DNA of 64,000 nucleotides from Pollutibacter soli (GTDB lineage Bacteria; Bacteroidota; Bacteroidia; Chitinophagales; Chitinophagaceae): assembly GCA_029269725.1 (NCBI GenBank), contig JARJHS010000002.1:744001-808000 (forward strand). The letters run 5' to 3'. Positions 19,094 to 28,206 of this stretch are shown here, piece after piece. The notes under the pieces were generated by a model. It did no database searches and had not been told where the DNA came from. It saw only the letters and a list, made by a program, of their open reading frames with translations. Both the position numbers and the translations under genes were made by a program. Each line of letters begins with the position of its first letter. Position 1 is the stretch's first letter.

Positions 19094-19167
19094 GCAGTGA
19101 GTAGTGAGTGGTAAGTAGGAGCCTGACTGCCGGCAGGCAGGTTTATAGTTATTGGTTTATAGTTGGT
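19091..19167 (+). repeat. Heptad tandem array 8a, starting at the scpA stop codon
   Basis: Eleven consecutive 7-mers from the stop codon: taagcag, tgagtag, tgagtgg, taagtag, gagcctg, actgccg, gcaggca, ggtttat, agttatt, ggtttat, agttggt. A GC-rich palindromic middle (CTGCCGGCAG) separates two unit types. The last part is the inverted partner of array 8b: 19 of 23 positions match TTTATAGTTATTGGTTTATA. Confidence 0.75.
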
Positions 19168-19229
19168 ACTAAGAGTCCGAAAATGCTGGAATACATTGTT
19201 CAGCCAGGCTGGGAGTCCGGCTGTTTACA

Positions 19230-19260
19230 CTATGAACTATGAACCATGAACTATGAACTA
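19230..19260 (-). repeat. Heptad tandem array 8b (CTATGAA units)
   Basis: ctatgaa, ctatgaa, ccatgaa, ctatgaa, cta. It ends 17 bp before the start of the 793-aa gene. Inverted with respect to 19140-19165. Confidence 0.8.
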
Positions 19261-19277
19261 TTTTGTAATTTAACAAG

Positions 19278-21659
19278 GTGGAAAACAAAATAGCCGAACT
19301 CAGAATTCTCATCCCTGATCCCGGGCTTTATCCATCGTCCAGCGGAATTGAATCAAAATTCTCCTTTGAACCCTATTATCGCCAGATCAAAAAAGAGTTC
19401 GAAAAAGGCAACAGTCCTTTTGAGTCCTTGTACAGATATATCCTTCAGGAGTTTGAAATTCACAGTGAATTACATGAACCCATAACCGATTTCCGGTTGC
19501 TGGAAAAACATGGGTTGTTATTCCAGATGGTCGTGTCTTCCTTATTTCCATTTTCTGCGGACAAGGATGTACAGTATTTTTCCCTGAGTACTCCTTATAA
19601 ATTTGAGATTCCTTTTTATTCAAAATCTTTCGCAGATTATTTCAGCCCGGATAATGATGGCCATGTGAAATTTCATCCGGAAAGACCATTCAGTCAGATA
19701 GAACAGGAGCATGTGTTGCTTGCCTACCGGATGATATTCAGGAAATTTTATCAGAAGGAAATCAGGGTTCCGGAACGAAAAACAAACCGATGGCTGGACA
19801 AATCGACCGGGCTGCATCGGTATAGTCGCCTGCATATCGACGAAAGTTTTGTCGACGTAAAATTGAAAGGAAAACTTCCTGAATTCCCTGAAGAATTTAT
19901 TGATCGTAGCACAAGTACTATATCAGATATCAACGGACTAAAGCAGAAATTGCCACTGCATATGTTCAGCTTCGAAGGATTTTTCCTGAGAAGAAGTATC
20001 GTTGATGTTACTGCGGAAGAATGTGTGACGCTGATAAAAAATGCATTAATTGAAATGCAGTCGAACCTGCCTGAACCCGGTTATGAAAAACTGATTTCAG
20101 CCGTTGAAACACTTATTGGATTGCGCGATGTAAAAATCAGTCTCAGCCCTTTCCTGAGTCTGAATGAACGATATATTTTCTTTCACGCCTACTCCGGAAG
20201 AAGCTGGTTGATTAACCATATCCCGGAAATGGATTATAAGGAAATGGTGTACAATCAACTCGCCATTCTCCTGAATAAAGAAAAGGGCCCGGTAATTTTT
20301 GGTAATCTTTTGCAACAGTCGCAGACACAAAATGATCCCCTACTTCGTTTTTTGAAAAAGACAATGGCGAACAGTTATCTCGTTGTGCCACTTTTTAGTA
20401 ACAGGGAGTTGATAGGTATGCTTGAAATTGCTGCCCCGGTTGCCAATGCTTTGCATGCGGAATTGCTGAAAAAGCTTGAGCCTGTATATGCATTTTTTGA
20501 AATGGCCTGCCGGAATTATCTCGACCGGTTCCGTAATGAAATTGAAACACTTGTCAAGGAACGATTTACTGCATTGCAACCTATCGTCGAATGGAAATTC
20601 CTGGAAGAAGCCTGGATCTATCTTCGTAAGAGGGATTATCATCAGCAGCCCGAGATGGGTACTGTGAGTTTTGATAAAGTGTACCCGGTTTTTGGAGCAA
20701 TTGATATCAGGAATTCCTCGACAGAAAGAAATTATTGGATGCGTAAGGATCTGCTCGATCAGTTGCATTTTCTTACAGCCACGATCAGCAGTTTCGATGA
20801 TTACATGCTGCCTGCAGTGAATGAATATATACAGTACATATCAAGAAAGAATCAAACTTTAACTGAACGGATAAACGAAAACCTGATTGCGGAAGATGAA
20901 TCGTTGATACAGGATTTCCTGGAGAAAGAGGTGAAAGTTTTCTTCCGGCATCTCTCTGCAAACGGAGGAAAAGAAGCGGATCCTGCGCGCTATTATCTCG
21001 CCGCAGCTGATCCGGAAAAAGGCCAGTTGTTTCAGCATCGCCGGAAGTTTGACGAAAGCCTGCATATCCTGAACAATAATATATCCAGGCATCTTGAAAC
21101 TGCAAGACACCAGATTCAACAATTCTATCCGCATTATTTTGAGAAGTTCAGAACTGATGGCGTCGAGTATAATATTTATATCGGCGAGTCATTTACTCCA
21201 ATGAAAGCATTTGACATGATATACCTGAAGAATATCAGGCTATGGCAGATGTCGACTATGGCAGAGATCGCGCGAATCACCTACAAACTTAATAAGGAAC
21301 TTCCGATTCCTTTGCAGACAACACAATTGATTTTGATCTACGGCCATCCTATTTGCATAAGTTTCAGAAAAGATGAAAGAAGATTTGATGTGGAAGGTTC
21401 AGATAGTATAAGGTTTGAAATTCTTAAGAAAAGACTTGATAAAGCGCGAATCAGGAAGACCGGTGAGCGACTTACACAACCGAATACAATAGCTGTTGTG
21501 TATACGCACGAAAAGGAAGCGGCTGAGTTTGATGAATATTTTAGTTTTCTGAAAAAGAAAAATTTACTTGAAGGAGAAAAAGAAATTCTTGAACTCGAGG
21601 ATGTTCAGGGCGTGAGTGGTATAAAAGCGATCCGCTTTTTTGTAAAGCTGGAAGATTAA
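19278..21659 (+). CDS. Large GAF-like cytoplasmic protein of unknown function, 793 aa
   Basis: GTG start at 19278; no in-frame ATG gives a better N terminus. No signal peptide or membrane helix. About residues 280-410 look like a GAF domain (YLVVPLFSNRELIGMLEIAA is a typical GAF strand-helix). The part after residue 465 contains VYPVFGAIDIRNSSTERN, faintly like the first metal-binding motif of class III nucleotidyl cyclases, but the second metal Asp and catalytic residues are not evident, so a cyclase is only a guess. The last 200 residues are alpha/beta and charged. I recall similar proteins in Chitinophagaceae without a function. It may be a ligand-sensing signalling protein. It is transcribed alone, with the lipoprotein gene convergent after it. 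Confidence 0.8.
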   Translation: MENKIAELRILIPDPGLYPSSSGIESKFSFEPYYRQIKKEFEKGNSPFESLYRYILQEFEIHSELHEPITDFRLLEKHGLLFQMVVSSLFPFSADKDVQYFSLSTPYKFEIPFYSKSFADYFSPDNDGHVKFHPERPFSQIEQEHVLLAYRMIFRKFYQKEIRVPERKTNRWLDKSTGLHRYSRLHIDESFVDVKLKGKLPEFPEEFIDRSTSTISDINGLKQKLPLHMFSFEGFFLRRSIVDVTAEECVTLIKNALIEMQSNLPEPGYEKLISAVETLIGLRDVKISLSPFLSLNERYIFFHAYSGRSWLINHIPEMDYKEMVYNQLAILLNKEKGPVIFGNLLQQSQTQNDPLLRFLKKTMANSYLVVPLFSNRELIGMLEIAAPVANALHAELLKKLEPVYAFFEMACRNYLDRFRNEIETLVKERFTALQPIVEWKFLEEAWIYLRKRDYHQQPEMGTVSFDKVYPVFGAIDIRNSSTERNYWMRKDLLDQLHFLTATISSFDDYMLPAVNEYIQYISRKNQTLTERINENLIAEDESLIQDFLEKEVKVFFRHLSANGGKEADPARYYLAAADPEKGQLFQHRRKFDESLHILNNNISRHLETARHQIQQFYPHYFEKFRTDGVEYNIYIGESFTPMKAFDMIYLKNIRLWQMSTMAEIARITYKLNKELPIPLQTTQLILIYGHPICISFRKDERRFDVEGSDSIRFEILKKRLDKARIRKTGERLTQPNTIAVVYTHEKEAAEFDEYFSFLKKKNLLEGEKEILELEDVQGVSGIKAIRFFVKLED

Positions 21660-21672
21660 AGAGTAAATCAGA

Positions 21673-22512
21673 TCAGGATTTTTTACGAAAGATGAGAATA
21701 TTCGCAATGCCGGTTTTGGCTTCATTGGAAATAAAAAGATCGGCTGCTGAATTGAAAGTTAGACCTTCAGGTTGTTTAAACTTTTTTCTGTTCAATGGAA
21801 TAAGCTCTTTGCAATTGCCTTGATGATCAGTAATCAGCAGTAAGCCGCTGGCTGATGCAACAAACCACCAGTCTCCGGTTTGCGGATGAATAGCAGCTGC
21901 GGAAATCTGGACCTGTTGATTATCCTTAAGTTCTTTTTTCTGTTCGCGGGTCAGTTGAATTGTAAGTGTTGAAGTGGAATCAAATTGTTCCGTCCCAAGA
22001 TCAAATGAAAATGCTTCCGGTGATACAGAGGGCGTCTTGCCGCAGATCTTACAAAAAATGTATATCCTGTTCAGCGAGCTATCATACAGCATTGCTTCAA
22101 ACTCATGTTTACCTTTTTGGTTGAATGGAAAGCCCTTGCTTTGAACGTTATCAGTAAATGCATCAGAAATTTTAAACAGGTGTCCATTGCTTTTAAGTGC
22201 GTACCAGTAAGGTCCAACCGAGAGCAGGTCCTCAAAATCAGCTCCTTTGTGAAAGCGACTGTCAATAAACTGCCTGGGACTATCGGGCTTAAAACGGTAC
22301 AGCACTCCTTCCTCGTCATTCAATGAAACAATCGTACCCGAACCTTCGTCGTAAACTATTCCGGAGATTTCGTCCAGCTCTTCAGGAAGGCTTATCTTCT
22401 CAGACTTCGAAAGATCATAACCATCAGGGCTTTTGATGGATTTGTCGTTTTTTTCAGCAAATCGGCATGAAAAAAGAAAACAAAAAACCACAATCCATTT
22501 CGAAATTTGCAT
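21673..22512 (-). CDS. SdiA-regulated-type beta-propeller lipoprotein
   Basis: 279 aa. The N terminus is a lipoprotein signal: WIVVFCFLFSC with the lipobox Cys near residue 16. The mature protein matches the SdiA-regulated family by pattern: SLPEELDEISGIVYDEGSGTI, then EDLLSVGPYWYALKSNGHLF, then the distinctive CKICGK and FKQPEGLTFNSAADLFISNE. Such proteins fold as beta-propellers and are often found at the cell surface in Bacteroidota; function is unknown. It is convergent with the 793-aa gene (13-bp gap) and divergent from the HD-PycTM gene (52-bp gap). Confidence 0.75.
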   Translation of the reverse strand: MQISKWIVVFCFLFSCRFAEKNDKSIKSPDGYDLSKSEKISLPEELDEISGIVYDEGSGTIVSLNDEEGVLYRFKPDSPRQFIDSRFHKGADFEDLLSVGPYWYALKSNGHLFKISDAFTDNVQSKGFPFNQKGKHEFEAMLYDSSLNRIYIFCKICGKTPSVSPEAFSFDLGTEQFDSTSTLTIQLTREQKKELKDNQQVQISAAAIHPQTGDWWFVASASGLLLITDHQGNCKELIPLNRKKFKQPEGLTFNSAADLFISNEAKTGIANILIFRKKS

Positions 22513-22564
22513 ATTTTAAAAGTACAGATTAATTATTGTAATTTAATTTCTACATCACTGGTCC

Positions 22565-23803
22565 ATGGATAATCTAATTGAACTTTCAGAACAGACTGTC
22601 AGCAGTTTATTTAATTCCATGGGAACGCAGACGCTGTTGTATCATAATCTTGCGCATACACGTGAAGTTGTGGAAGCAGTAAGGAGAATGAGTGAACATT
22701 ATAAAGTTCCTGACGAAGATCATCAGGCATTGATGATCGCTGCCTGGTGGCATGATGTGGGCTACCTGTCCGGGCTACCTGAAAATCATGAAACGAGAAG
22801 TGCGGAACGGGCCGTAGTATTTCTCGAAAAACACAATGCATCTGAAGCTCTCCTTACTAAGGTCGAGAAATGCATCATGGCCACGCGTATGCCGCAAAAA
22901 CCTGGATCTTTAATAGAAGAAATCATATGCGATGCAGATCTTTTTCACCTGGGCCGACCGGAATTTATGGAAAGCACAAAAATGCTTCGTAAAGAAATTG
23001 AACGCATTTCCGGTAAAGATTTGAAAGGGTCAGAATGGCGAAACTCAACCATACATTTTTTAAGAGAGCATCATTATTTCACCGATTACGCTCTCGAAAA
23101 ACTGGAACCGGTCAAAACTGAAAATCTGCAGTTACTGGTTAAAAGGCAGGAAGATAAATTAAATGAAAAGGAAAACAAAAAGCATAAAAAATCCGGCAAG
23201 ACATCTGCACCCGAAGATCCTGAGCTTAAGTCGGATGGAATATTACAACAACAACCTGTAAAGTTTGATAAACCCAAGCGTGGTATCGAGACGATGTTCA
23301 GGCTGATGTCCAGGAATCATATGGATCTGAGCGGCATGGCAGATAGCAAAGCAAACATTATGATCTCTGTCAACTCCATCATCATTTCTGTAGTACTAAC
23401 GGTGATGTTCAGGCGACTGGAAGATATGCCGTACTATATCATACCTACTTTGATCCTGCTTGCAGTCAATGTGTCGACTATCATTTTTGCTGTTTTAGCT
23501 ACAAGACCCAATCTCACGAAGGGATATTTTACCAGAGAAGATATTCTGACGAAAAAGGCCAACCTTCTGTTTTTCGGAAATTTCCATAAAATGAAACTTG
23601 CCGATTACGACTGGGGAATCAAGCAAATGATGAACGATAAGGAATATCTCTATACATCCATAACCAAGGACATCTATTTTCTCGGTGTAGTGCTGGGAAA
23701 AAAATATCGTTTGCTAAGAATATCCTATAACATTTTCATGTTTGGATTGGTAGTTGCCATCATTGCATTTATTACGGCATTCATGATCGAACCGCAGGCC
23801 TGA
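22565..23803 (+). CDS. HD-domain phosphohydrolase fused to a Pycsar-type membrane effector (PycTM/DUF5706)
   Basis: 412 aa. Residues about 20-130 are an HD metal-dependent phosphohydrolase: YHNLAHTREVVEAVR supplies the first His, AAWWHDVGYLSG the HD pair, ICDADLFHLG the later Asp. Residues about 190-230 are a charged linker. Residues about 235-410 match the PycTM membrane effector domain: GMADSKANIMISVNSIIISV (TM1), YIIPTLILLAVNVSTIIFAVLA (TM2) and a final helix near 388-408. In Pycsar phage defence, a pyrimidine cyclase makes cCMP or cUMP that triggers the membrane effector (established family knowledge). No cyclase gene is adjacent. The HD domain might hydrolyse a nucleotide ligand and so limit the effector; this is inference. 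A housekeeping role is also possible because such fusions are common in Bacteroidota chromosomes. Confidence 0.82.
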   Translation: MDNLIELSEQTVSSLFNSMGTQTLLYHNLAHTREVVEAVRRMSEHYKVPDEDHQALMIAAWWHDVGYLSGLPENHETRSAERAVVFLEKHNASEALLTKVEKCIMATRMPQKPGSLIEEIICDADLFHLGRPEFMESTKMLRKEIERISGKDLKGSEWRNSTIHFLREHHYFTDYALEKLEPVKTENLQLLVKRQEDKLNEKENKKHKKSGKTSAPEDPELKSDGILQQQPVKFDKPKRGIETMFRLMSRNHMDLSGMADSKANIMISVNSIIISVVLTVMFRRLEDMPYYIIPTLILLAVNVSTIIFAVLATRPNLTKGYFTREDILTKKANLLFFGNFHKMKLADYDWGIKQMMNDKEYLYTSITKDIYFLGVVLGKKYRLLRISYNIFMFGLVVAIIAFITAFMIEPQA

Positions 23804-23809
23804 TCCGGG

Positions 23810-25735
23810 TTATAGTGTAGTTACAGCAACATGATCTCTCATCATTTCTCTTGCCTTGGATGCAATTCCTACAGCATCGTAGCCACATTCGTTATGAAGC
23901 TCTTTCAATGTGCCATGTTCCACGAGACGGTCAGGAATGCCCAGCATTTCAACCTGCGCACTATACTGATGAGCATTCATGAACTCAACTATTGCAGAGC
24001 CAAATCCACCTACGATGGTGCCATCTTCAACCGTGATTATCTTTGAGTACTTTGAGAAAACTTCGTGAAGTAATTCTTCATCCAGTGGTTTTACAAATCG
24101 CATATCGTAGTGTCCCGGATTAATTCCATCCGCTTTCAGATCGCGGATCGCAGCGGCAGCAAAATTCCCGGGATGGCCAAAACTCAATATTGCAAGTGTA
24201 TCGCCATCTTTTAATTTTCTTCCTTTTCCTACAGTAACTTCTTTCATCGGTGTGCGCCATTCAGGCATAACACCTTCGCCTCGTGGGTACCTGATAACAA
24301 ACGGATGTCTGTTTGAATCCAGTTGCGCAGTATACATCAGATCCCGGAGCTCAGCTTCGTTCATCGGGGCACTGATAATCATATTGGGAATGCAGCGCAT
24401 ATATGCAATATCGTATGCGCCGTGATGCGTCGGACCGTCGTCACCAACGAGGCCGGCCCGATCAAGGCAAAAGATGACAGGCAGATCCTGTATTGCAGCA
24501 TCATGCACCACCTGGTCAAATGCCCGCTGCATAAACGATGAATAAATATTACAGAATACACGCAAACCCTGAGTTGCCATACCCGTACTTAATGTAACAG
24601 CATGTTGCTCGCAAATACCAACGTCAATCGCCCTGTCAGGCATTTTTTCCATCATGAATTTCAAAGAAGAACCTGATGGCATTGCAGGCGTAATACCAAA
24701 TATTTTATCGTTCTTTTCTGCGAGTTCAATTATTGTATGTCCGAAGACATCCTGGTATTTCGGAGGTTGCGGTGTTTCAAATTTCTTTTTAAAAATCTCA
24801 CCGGTTACTTTATCAAACAAACCAGGCGCATGCCATTTAGTTTGATCTTTTTCAGCGAGTTCAAAACCTTTGCCCTTCACCGTTATGATGTGGAGGAGTT
24901 TTGGACCTGGAATATCTTTCAGATCATTCAATGTATCCACGAGCTTGGTGATATTATGCCCGTCAATGGGTCCGAAGTACCGGATCTTCATTGACTCAAA
25001 AAGGTTACTGCTTTTGTTTACAAAACCTTTTATACTGTGCTCGAGTTTACTGGCAATCTCCCTGGAAAATTTTTTACCGGGGAGTTTACCCAACGCTTTC
25101 CAGATATCATCCTTGATCTTATTGTACGTAGGCGATGTGGTAATATCAGTAAGGTATTCTTTCAGCGCGCCGACATTAGGATCGATGCTCATACAGTTAT
25201 CATTTAAGATAATCAGGAGGTCAGCATCAGATACTCCGGCATGGTTCATGGCTTCGAATGCCATGCCAGCCGTCATTGAGCCGTCTCCGATAACCGCGAT
25301 AGCCTTTTTATCCTTTTCACCCTTGTATTTGGCAGCGATGGCCATTCCCAGCGCCGCAGAAATTGAAGTGGAAGAGTGACCCACACCAAAAGTATCATAC
25401 TCACTCTCGCTGCGTTTTGGAAAACCACTGAGTCCTTTGTATTTGCGATTGGTAGAAAACTTATCTCTCCTGCCGGTGAGTATTTTATGACCATAAGCCT
25501 GGTGACCTACGTCCCAAACCAATTGATCATAAGGCGTATTGAAAACATAGTGAAGAGCAACGCTCAACTCAACAACACCAAGGCTGGCGCCAAAATGGCC
25601 TCCATGAACACTCACAACGTCAATAATATATTGCCTGAGCTCATCACTGAGTTGGTGCAACTGTTCACGGTCTAATTTCCTCAGATCAGCGGGGCTATTA
25701 ATCTGCTGAAGTAAGGGTCCGGCCTGAATTTCCAT
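23810..25735 (-). CDS. dxs: 1-deoxy-D-xylulose-5-phosphate synthase
   Basis: 641 aa, full length. Condenses pyruvate and glyceraldehyde 3-phosphate with thiamine diphosphate, the first step of the MEP isoprenoid pathway. Motifs: N-terminal GHFGASLGVVELSVALHYVF, the cofactor-binding GDGSMTAGMAFEAMNHAG with LIILNDNCMSI, then DGHN for the second substrate region, HHGAYDIAYMR in the pyrimidine domain and GICEQHAVTLS. It converges on the HD-PycTM gene with only 6 bp between stops. A TACATTTG -7 box lies 17 bp upstream of the ATG. Confidence 0.97.
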   Translation of the reverse strand: MEIQAGPLLQQINSPADLRKLDREQLHQLSDELRQYIIDVVSVHGGHFGASLGVVELSVALHYVFNTPYDQLVWDVGHQAYGHKILTGRRDKFSTNRKYKGLSGFPKRSESEYDTFGVGHSSTSISAALGMAIAAKYKGEKDKKAIAVIGDGSMTAGMAFEAMNHAGVSDADLLIILNDNCMSIDPNVGALKEYLTDITTSPTYNKIKDDIWKALGKLPGKKFSREIASKLEHSIKGFVNKSSNLFESMKIRYFGPIDGHNITKLVDTLNDLKDIPGPKLLHIITVKGKGFELAEKDQTKWHAPGLFDKVTGEIFKKKFETPQPPKYQDVFGHTIIELAEKNDKIFGITPAMPSGSSLKFMMEKMPDRAIDVGICEQHAVTLSTGMATQGLRVFCNIYSSFMQRAFDQVVHDAAIQDLPVIFCLDRAGLVGDDGPTHHGAYDIAYMRCIPNMIISAPMNEAELRDLMYTAQLDSNRHPFVIRYPRGEGVMPEWRTPMKEVTVGKGRKLKDGDTLAILSFGHPGNFAAAAIRDLKADGINPGHYDMRFVKPLDEELLHEVFSKYSKIITVEDGTIVGGFGSAIVEFMNAHQYSAQVEMLGIPDRLVEHGTLKELHNECGYDAVGIASKAREMMRDHVAVTTL

Positions 25736-25751
25736 ACGCTCGTTAAATAAA

Positions 25752-25759
25752 CAAATGTA
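25752..25759 (-). promoter_or_regulatory. -7 box for dxs
   Basis: The complement of CAAATGTA reads TACATTTG, exact TAnnTTTG, 17 bp upstream of the dxs ATG. It implies a leader of about 10 nt. No well-spaced -33 element. Confidence 0.45.
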
Positions 25760-26082
25760 AAATTAACAAAAACAGGTGATGCTTGAGAGACAACGCCAAT
25801 TTCTCGGTATTTATAACTGAAAATTGTGCAATTTGTTGCCTTTTGCCTGAATAAGATTTTTCTAACGACTTCTTAATCAGTAATCTAAATATATCATCTG
25901 GATAAATTTTCAGCTTATGTAACATTTTTCAGAAGATCGCACCCACATCCATATACACAGAAACGTTTATTCATTCAGGCTTGTGGATTTAGACCGGCAA
26001 CCCGACTATTTCGCCATTAATACAAAAGGCTTAACTTAAGGCAGGTAAAATATTAGATTTGACCGATGTACAAGCTTAAGCA
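25760..26082. other. Intergenic region between dxs and the LytS-like gene
   Basis: About 320 bp, AT-rich, divergent promoters expected on both sides. Apart from the dxs -7 box just to its left I see no ORF, repeat or convincing RNA structure. Confidence 0.4.
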
Positions 26083-27132
26083 ATGCCAGGATTCCTGAAC
26101 AGAATACCCAGTTACTGGATTTTTCAGGCAATAGGATGGGGGATGTTTATCATTGTAAACACCTTCTTCGCCATTACCTTCGACAGGTATAACACGGACT
26201 TTATCGGGAGGCTCATTACGTTTGTGGGAATAGGCCTGATTTTCTCCCATATCATGCGCGATGTGATCAAGCGTACCCGTATCCTTCAACGTTCGTTGAA
26301 CGAACAGGTGGTCGGATTCCTGTTGATCACGCTTTTTTTTGCCGCCGTAGTTGGTTTTCTTGATACACTTCTCACGAGCAGTTTTGATATTCTGATCGAA
26401 CAGGAAAAAGAACTGACCGCTACCGAAATGGTGATCAGTCATTCTTTTTATGCTTTCGTTTACCTGTTCATGTGGAACTGTATTTACTTTATTTATCATT
26501 ATATCGATAAATCAAGAAGTCAGCAGTTTGATACTTTAAAGCTGCAGGCGCTGGTGAAAGAGCTCGAATTAAAAACGATCAAATCACATATCAATCCGCA
26601 CTTCATTTTCAACGCTCTGAATAGTATTCGCGCATTGATTGATGAAAACCCTGCGAGAGCGCGTGATGCAATAACTGAGCTGAGCAATATTCTTCGCAGC
26701 AGTATGCAGTCGGAAAACCAGGAGACTGTTCCATTGGAAAGAGAGTTGAATATTGTAAAAGATTATCTCGCTCTCGAACATATCAGGTTTGAAGACAGGT
26801 TGAAGGTACAGTATGAAATTGATGAGGATACACTTAGTCAGCCTGTACCTCCGATGATGCTGCAGACGCTTGTGGAGAATGCCATCAAACATGGCATCAG
26901 CAAATATGAAAATGGGGGAATAGTAAAAATCATTTCTGATTTCCGTGGAAAGAATCATGAACTGATCGTGCAAAATACAGGAAAGCTGAATGGCGGAATG
27001 AATAAGAGTGGTTTTGGTTTACACAGTACAGCAAGCCGCCTCGGTTTACTGTTTGGTAATAATGCAAGGTTTGAGATCCACGATACCACCGATAACCTGG
27101 TCGAGGCGAAAGTGAGTATCCCCGTACAATAA
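26083..27132 (+). CDS. LytS/YehU-like sensor histidine kinase
   Basis: 349 aa inner membrane kinase. Four membrane helices lie in the first 145 residues (starting YWIFQAIGWGMFIIVNTFFA). The His_kinase domain follows: LKTIKSHINPHFIFNALNSI with the phospho-acceptor His near residue 173, the N-box MLQTLVENAIKHGISKY and the G-box SGFGLHSTASRLGLLFG. There is no recognised extracellular sensor, so the signal is probably sensed within the membrane. The LytTR response regulator begins 17 bp after the stop: a two-component pair. Confidence 0.92.
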   Translation: MPGFLNRIPSYWIFQAIGWGMFIIVNTFFAITFDRYNTDFIGRLITFVGIGLIFSHIMRDVIKRTRILQRSLNEQVVGFLLITLFFAAVVGFLDTLLTSSFDILIEQEKELTATEMVISHSFYAFVYLFMWNCIYFIYHYIDKSRSQQFDTLKLQALVKELELKTIKSHINPHFIFNALNSIRALIDENPARARDAITELSNILRSSMQSENQETVPLERELNIVKDYLALEHIRFEDRLKVQYEIDEDTLSQPVPPMMLQTLVENAIKHGISKYENGGIVKIISDFRGKNHELIVQNTGKLNGGMNKSGFGLHSTASRLGLLFGNNARFEIHDTTDNLVEAKVSIPVQ

Positions 27133-27149
27133 CAATTCAAGGTAATATC

Positions 27150-27893
27150 ATGAACATGGTCAAGAAAGCGGTTATCATCGACGATGAGCGACTGGCCCGC
27201 AATGAGCTGAAAAAACTGTTATCCGACTATCCGGAAATTGAAGTAGTTGCTGAAGCGGCAAATGCTTCTGAAGGAATACAACGAATTGATGAGTTTAATC
27301 CTGATCTTATTTTTCTTGATATACAGATGCCGGGAAAAACAGGATTTGAAATGCTTGCAGAACTGGAGCGTGCACCTCACGTTATTTTCACTACTGCTTA
27401 TGATGAATATGCTTTGAGAGCTTTCGAAGTAAATGCGCTCGACTATTTATTGAAGCCGGTTGAACCGAAACGTCTGTCTGATGCGATTCAGAAACTGGAG
27501 CATGTGGATGAAAAGGAAGGTGATGAAGATGAAGTACAACATGTTGCCCGGGGTCCGCTAGGTGAGTACGACCAGGTATTTGTAAAAGATGGGGAACGTT
27601 GCTGGTTTGTAAAACTTACTGATATAAGGTTATTTGAATCGGTTGGTAATTACGCCAAAGTATTTTTCGGCACCAACAAGCCATTAATTCTTAAATCACT
27701 TAATGCGCTGGAAGAACGCCTGGATGAAAAAATCTTTTTCCGTGCTAACAGAAAACATATTGTGAACCTTCGTATGATTGAAAAGGTAGAACCTTATTTT
27801 AATGGAGGTTTACTTCTCGAAATCAAAGGAGGTGAAAAGATCGAAGTGAGCAGGAGACAGGCGGTGAAGTTTAAGGAGATGATGAGTCTTTGA
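27150..27893 (+). CDS. LytTR-family response regulator
   Basis: 247 aa. N-terminal receiver domain: acidic pair in AVIIDDERLARNELKKLL, phospho-acceptor Asp near residue 57 in LIFLDIQMPGKTGFEM, and the T/K switch residues in VIFTTAYDEYALRAFEVNAL and DYLLKPVEP. A short acidic linker follows (DEKEGDEDEV), then the LytTR DNA-binding domain, about residues 145-247, with RCWFVKLTDIRLFESVGNYA and FFRANRKHIVNLRMIEKVEP. It works with the upstream kinase. Regulated genes are unknown. The stop codon TGA starts heptad array 9. Confidence 0.93.
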   Translation: MNMVKKAVIIDDERLARNELKKLLSDYPEIEVVAEAANASEGIQRIDEFNPDLIFLDIQMPGKTGFEMLAELERAPHVIFTTAYDEYALRAFEVNALDYLLKPVEPKRLSDAIQKLEHVDEKEGDEDEVQHVARGPLGEYDQVFVKDGERCWFVKLTDIRLFESVGNYAKVFFGTNKPLILKSLNALEERLDEKIFFRANRKHIVNLRMIEKVEPYFNGGLLLEIKGGEKIEVSRRQAVKFKEMMSL

Positions 27894-27925
27894 GGAAGTG
27901 AGAAATATGAAGTAAAAGGTAAGAA
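27891..27925 (+). repeat. Heptad tandem array 9, starting at the LytTR stop codon
   Basis: Units: tgaggaa, gtgagaa, atatgaa, gtaaaag, gtaagaa. Inverted partner is array 10 (28108-28149). The core between them carries the terminator at 28002-28037. Confidence 0.65.
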
Positions 27926-28001
27926 GTGCTGACGCACAAATCAGCTTGATAAAAAGCAGTTATTTGATTTTTTAGAAATGCTCAACTTTTACTGATAGAT
28001 G

Positions 28002-28037
28002 AAAAGAAGCCAGCGAAAAATCTCGCTGGCTTCTTTT
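28002..28037 (+). terminator. Intrinsic terminator after the LytS/LytTR operon
   Basis: Perfect stem of about 14 bp: AAAAGAAGCCAGCGA / TCGCTGGCTTCTTTT, loop AAAATC. A-tract and T-tract make it usable in both directions. Confidence 0.85.
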
Positions 28038-28107
28038 ATTATTCAGATGTCGGGCACCGTGTTTATGAATGTCTGCAATAGTCAGAAATGAAAACTGTTC
28101 TTGCAAC

Positions 28108-28149
28108 AGTTGACCTACCACTTAATACCTACAACTTATAACCTAATTA
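28108..28149 (-). repeat. Heptad tandem array 10
   Basis: Units: agttgac, ctaccac, ttaatac, ctacaac, ttataac, ctaatta. It is preceded by a small hairpin AACTGTT-CTTGC-AACAGTT (about 28093-28111). Confidence 0.65.
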
Positions 28150-28174
28150 AAAAGCCGGCGATATCCACGCCAGC
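28147..28174 (-). terminator. Terminator for the sugar isomerase-like gene
   Basis: Stem GCCGGCG / CGCCAGC with one mismatch (28154-28174). On the minus strand it is followed by TTTTTAATT. It fits the minus-strand gene ending at 28207. Confidence 0.55.
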
Positions 28175-28206
28175 CTCTTTTATGACAAGCAGTTTGTCGT
28201 CCTGCC

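Noticed and set aside
22565-23803. Complete Pycsar defence operon
   Set aside because: No pyrimidine cyclase gene next to the effector; neighbours are a lipoprotein and dxs.
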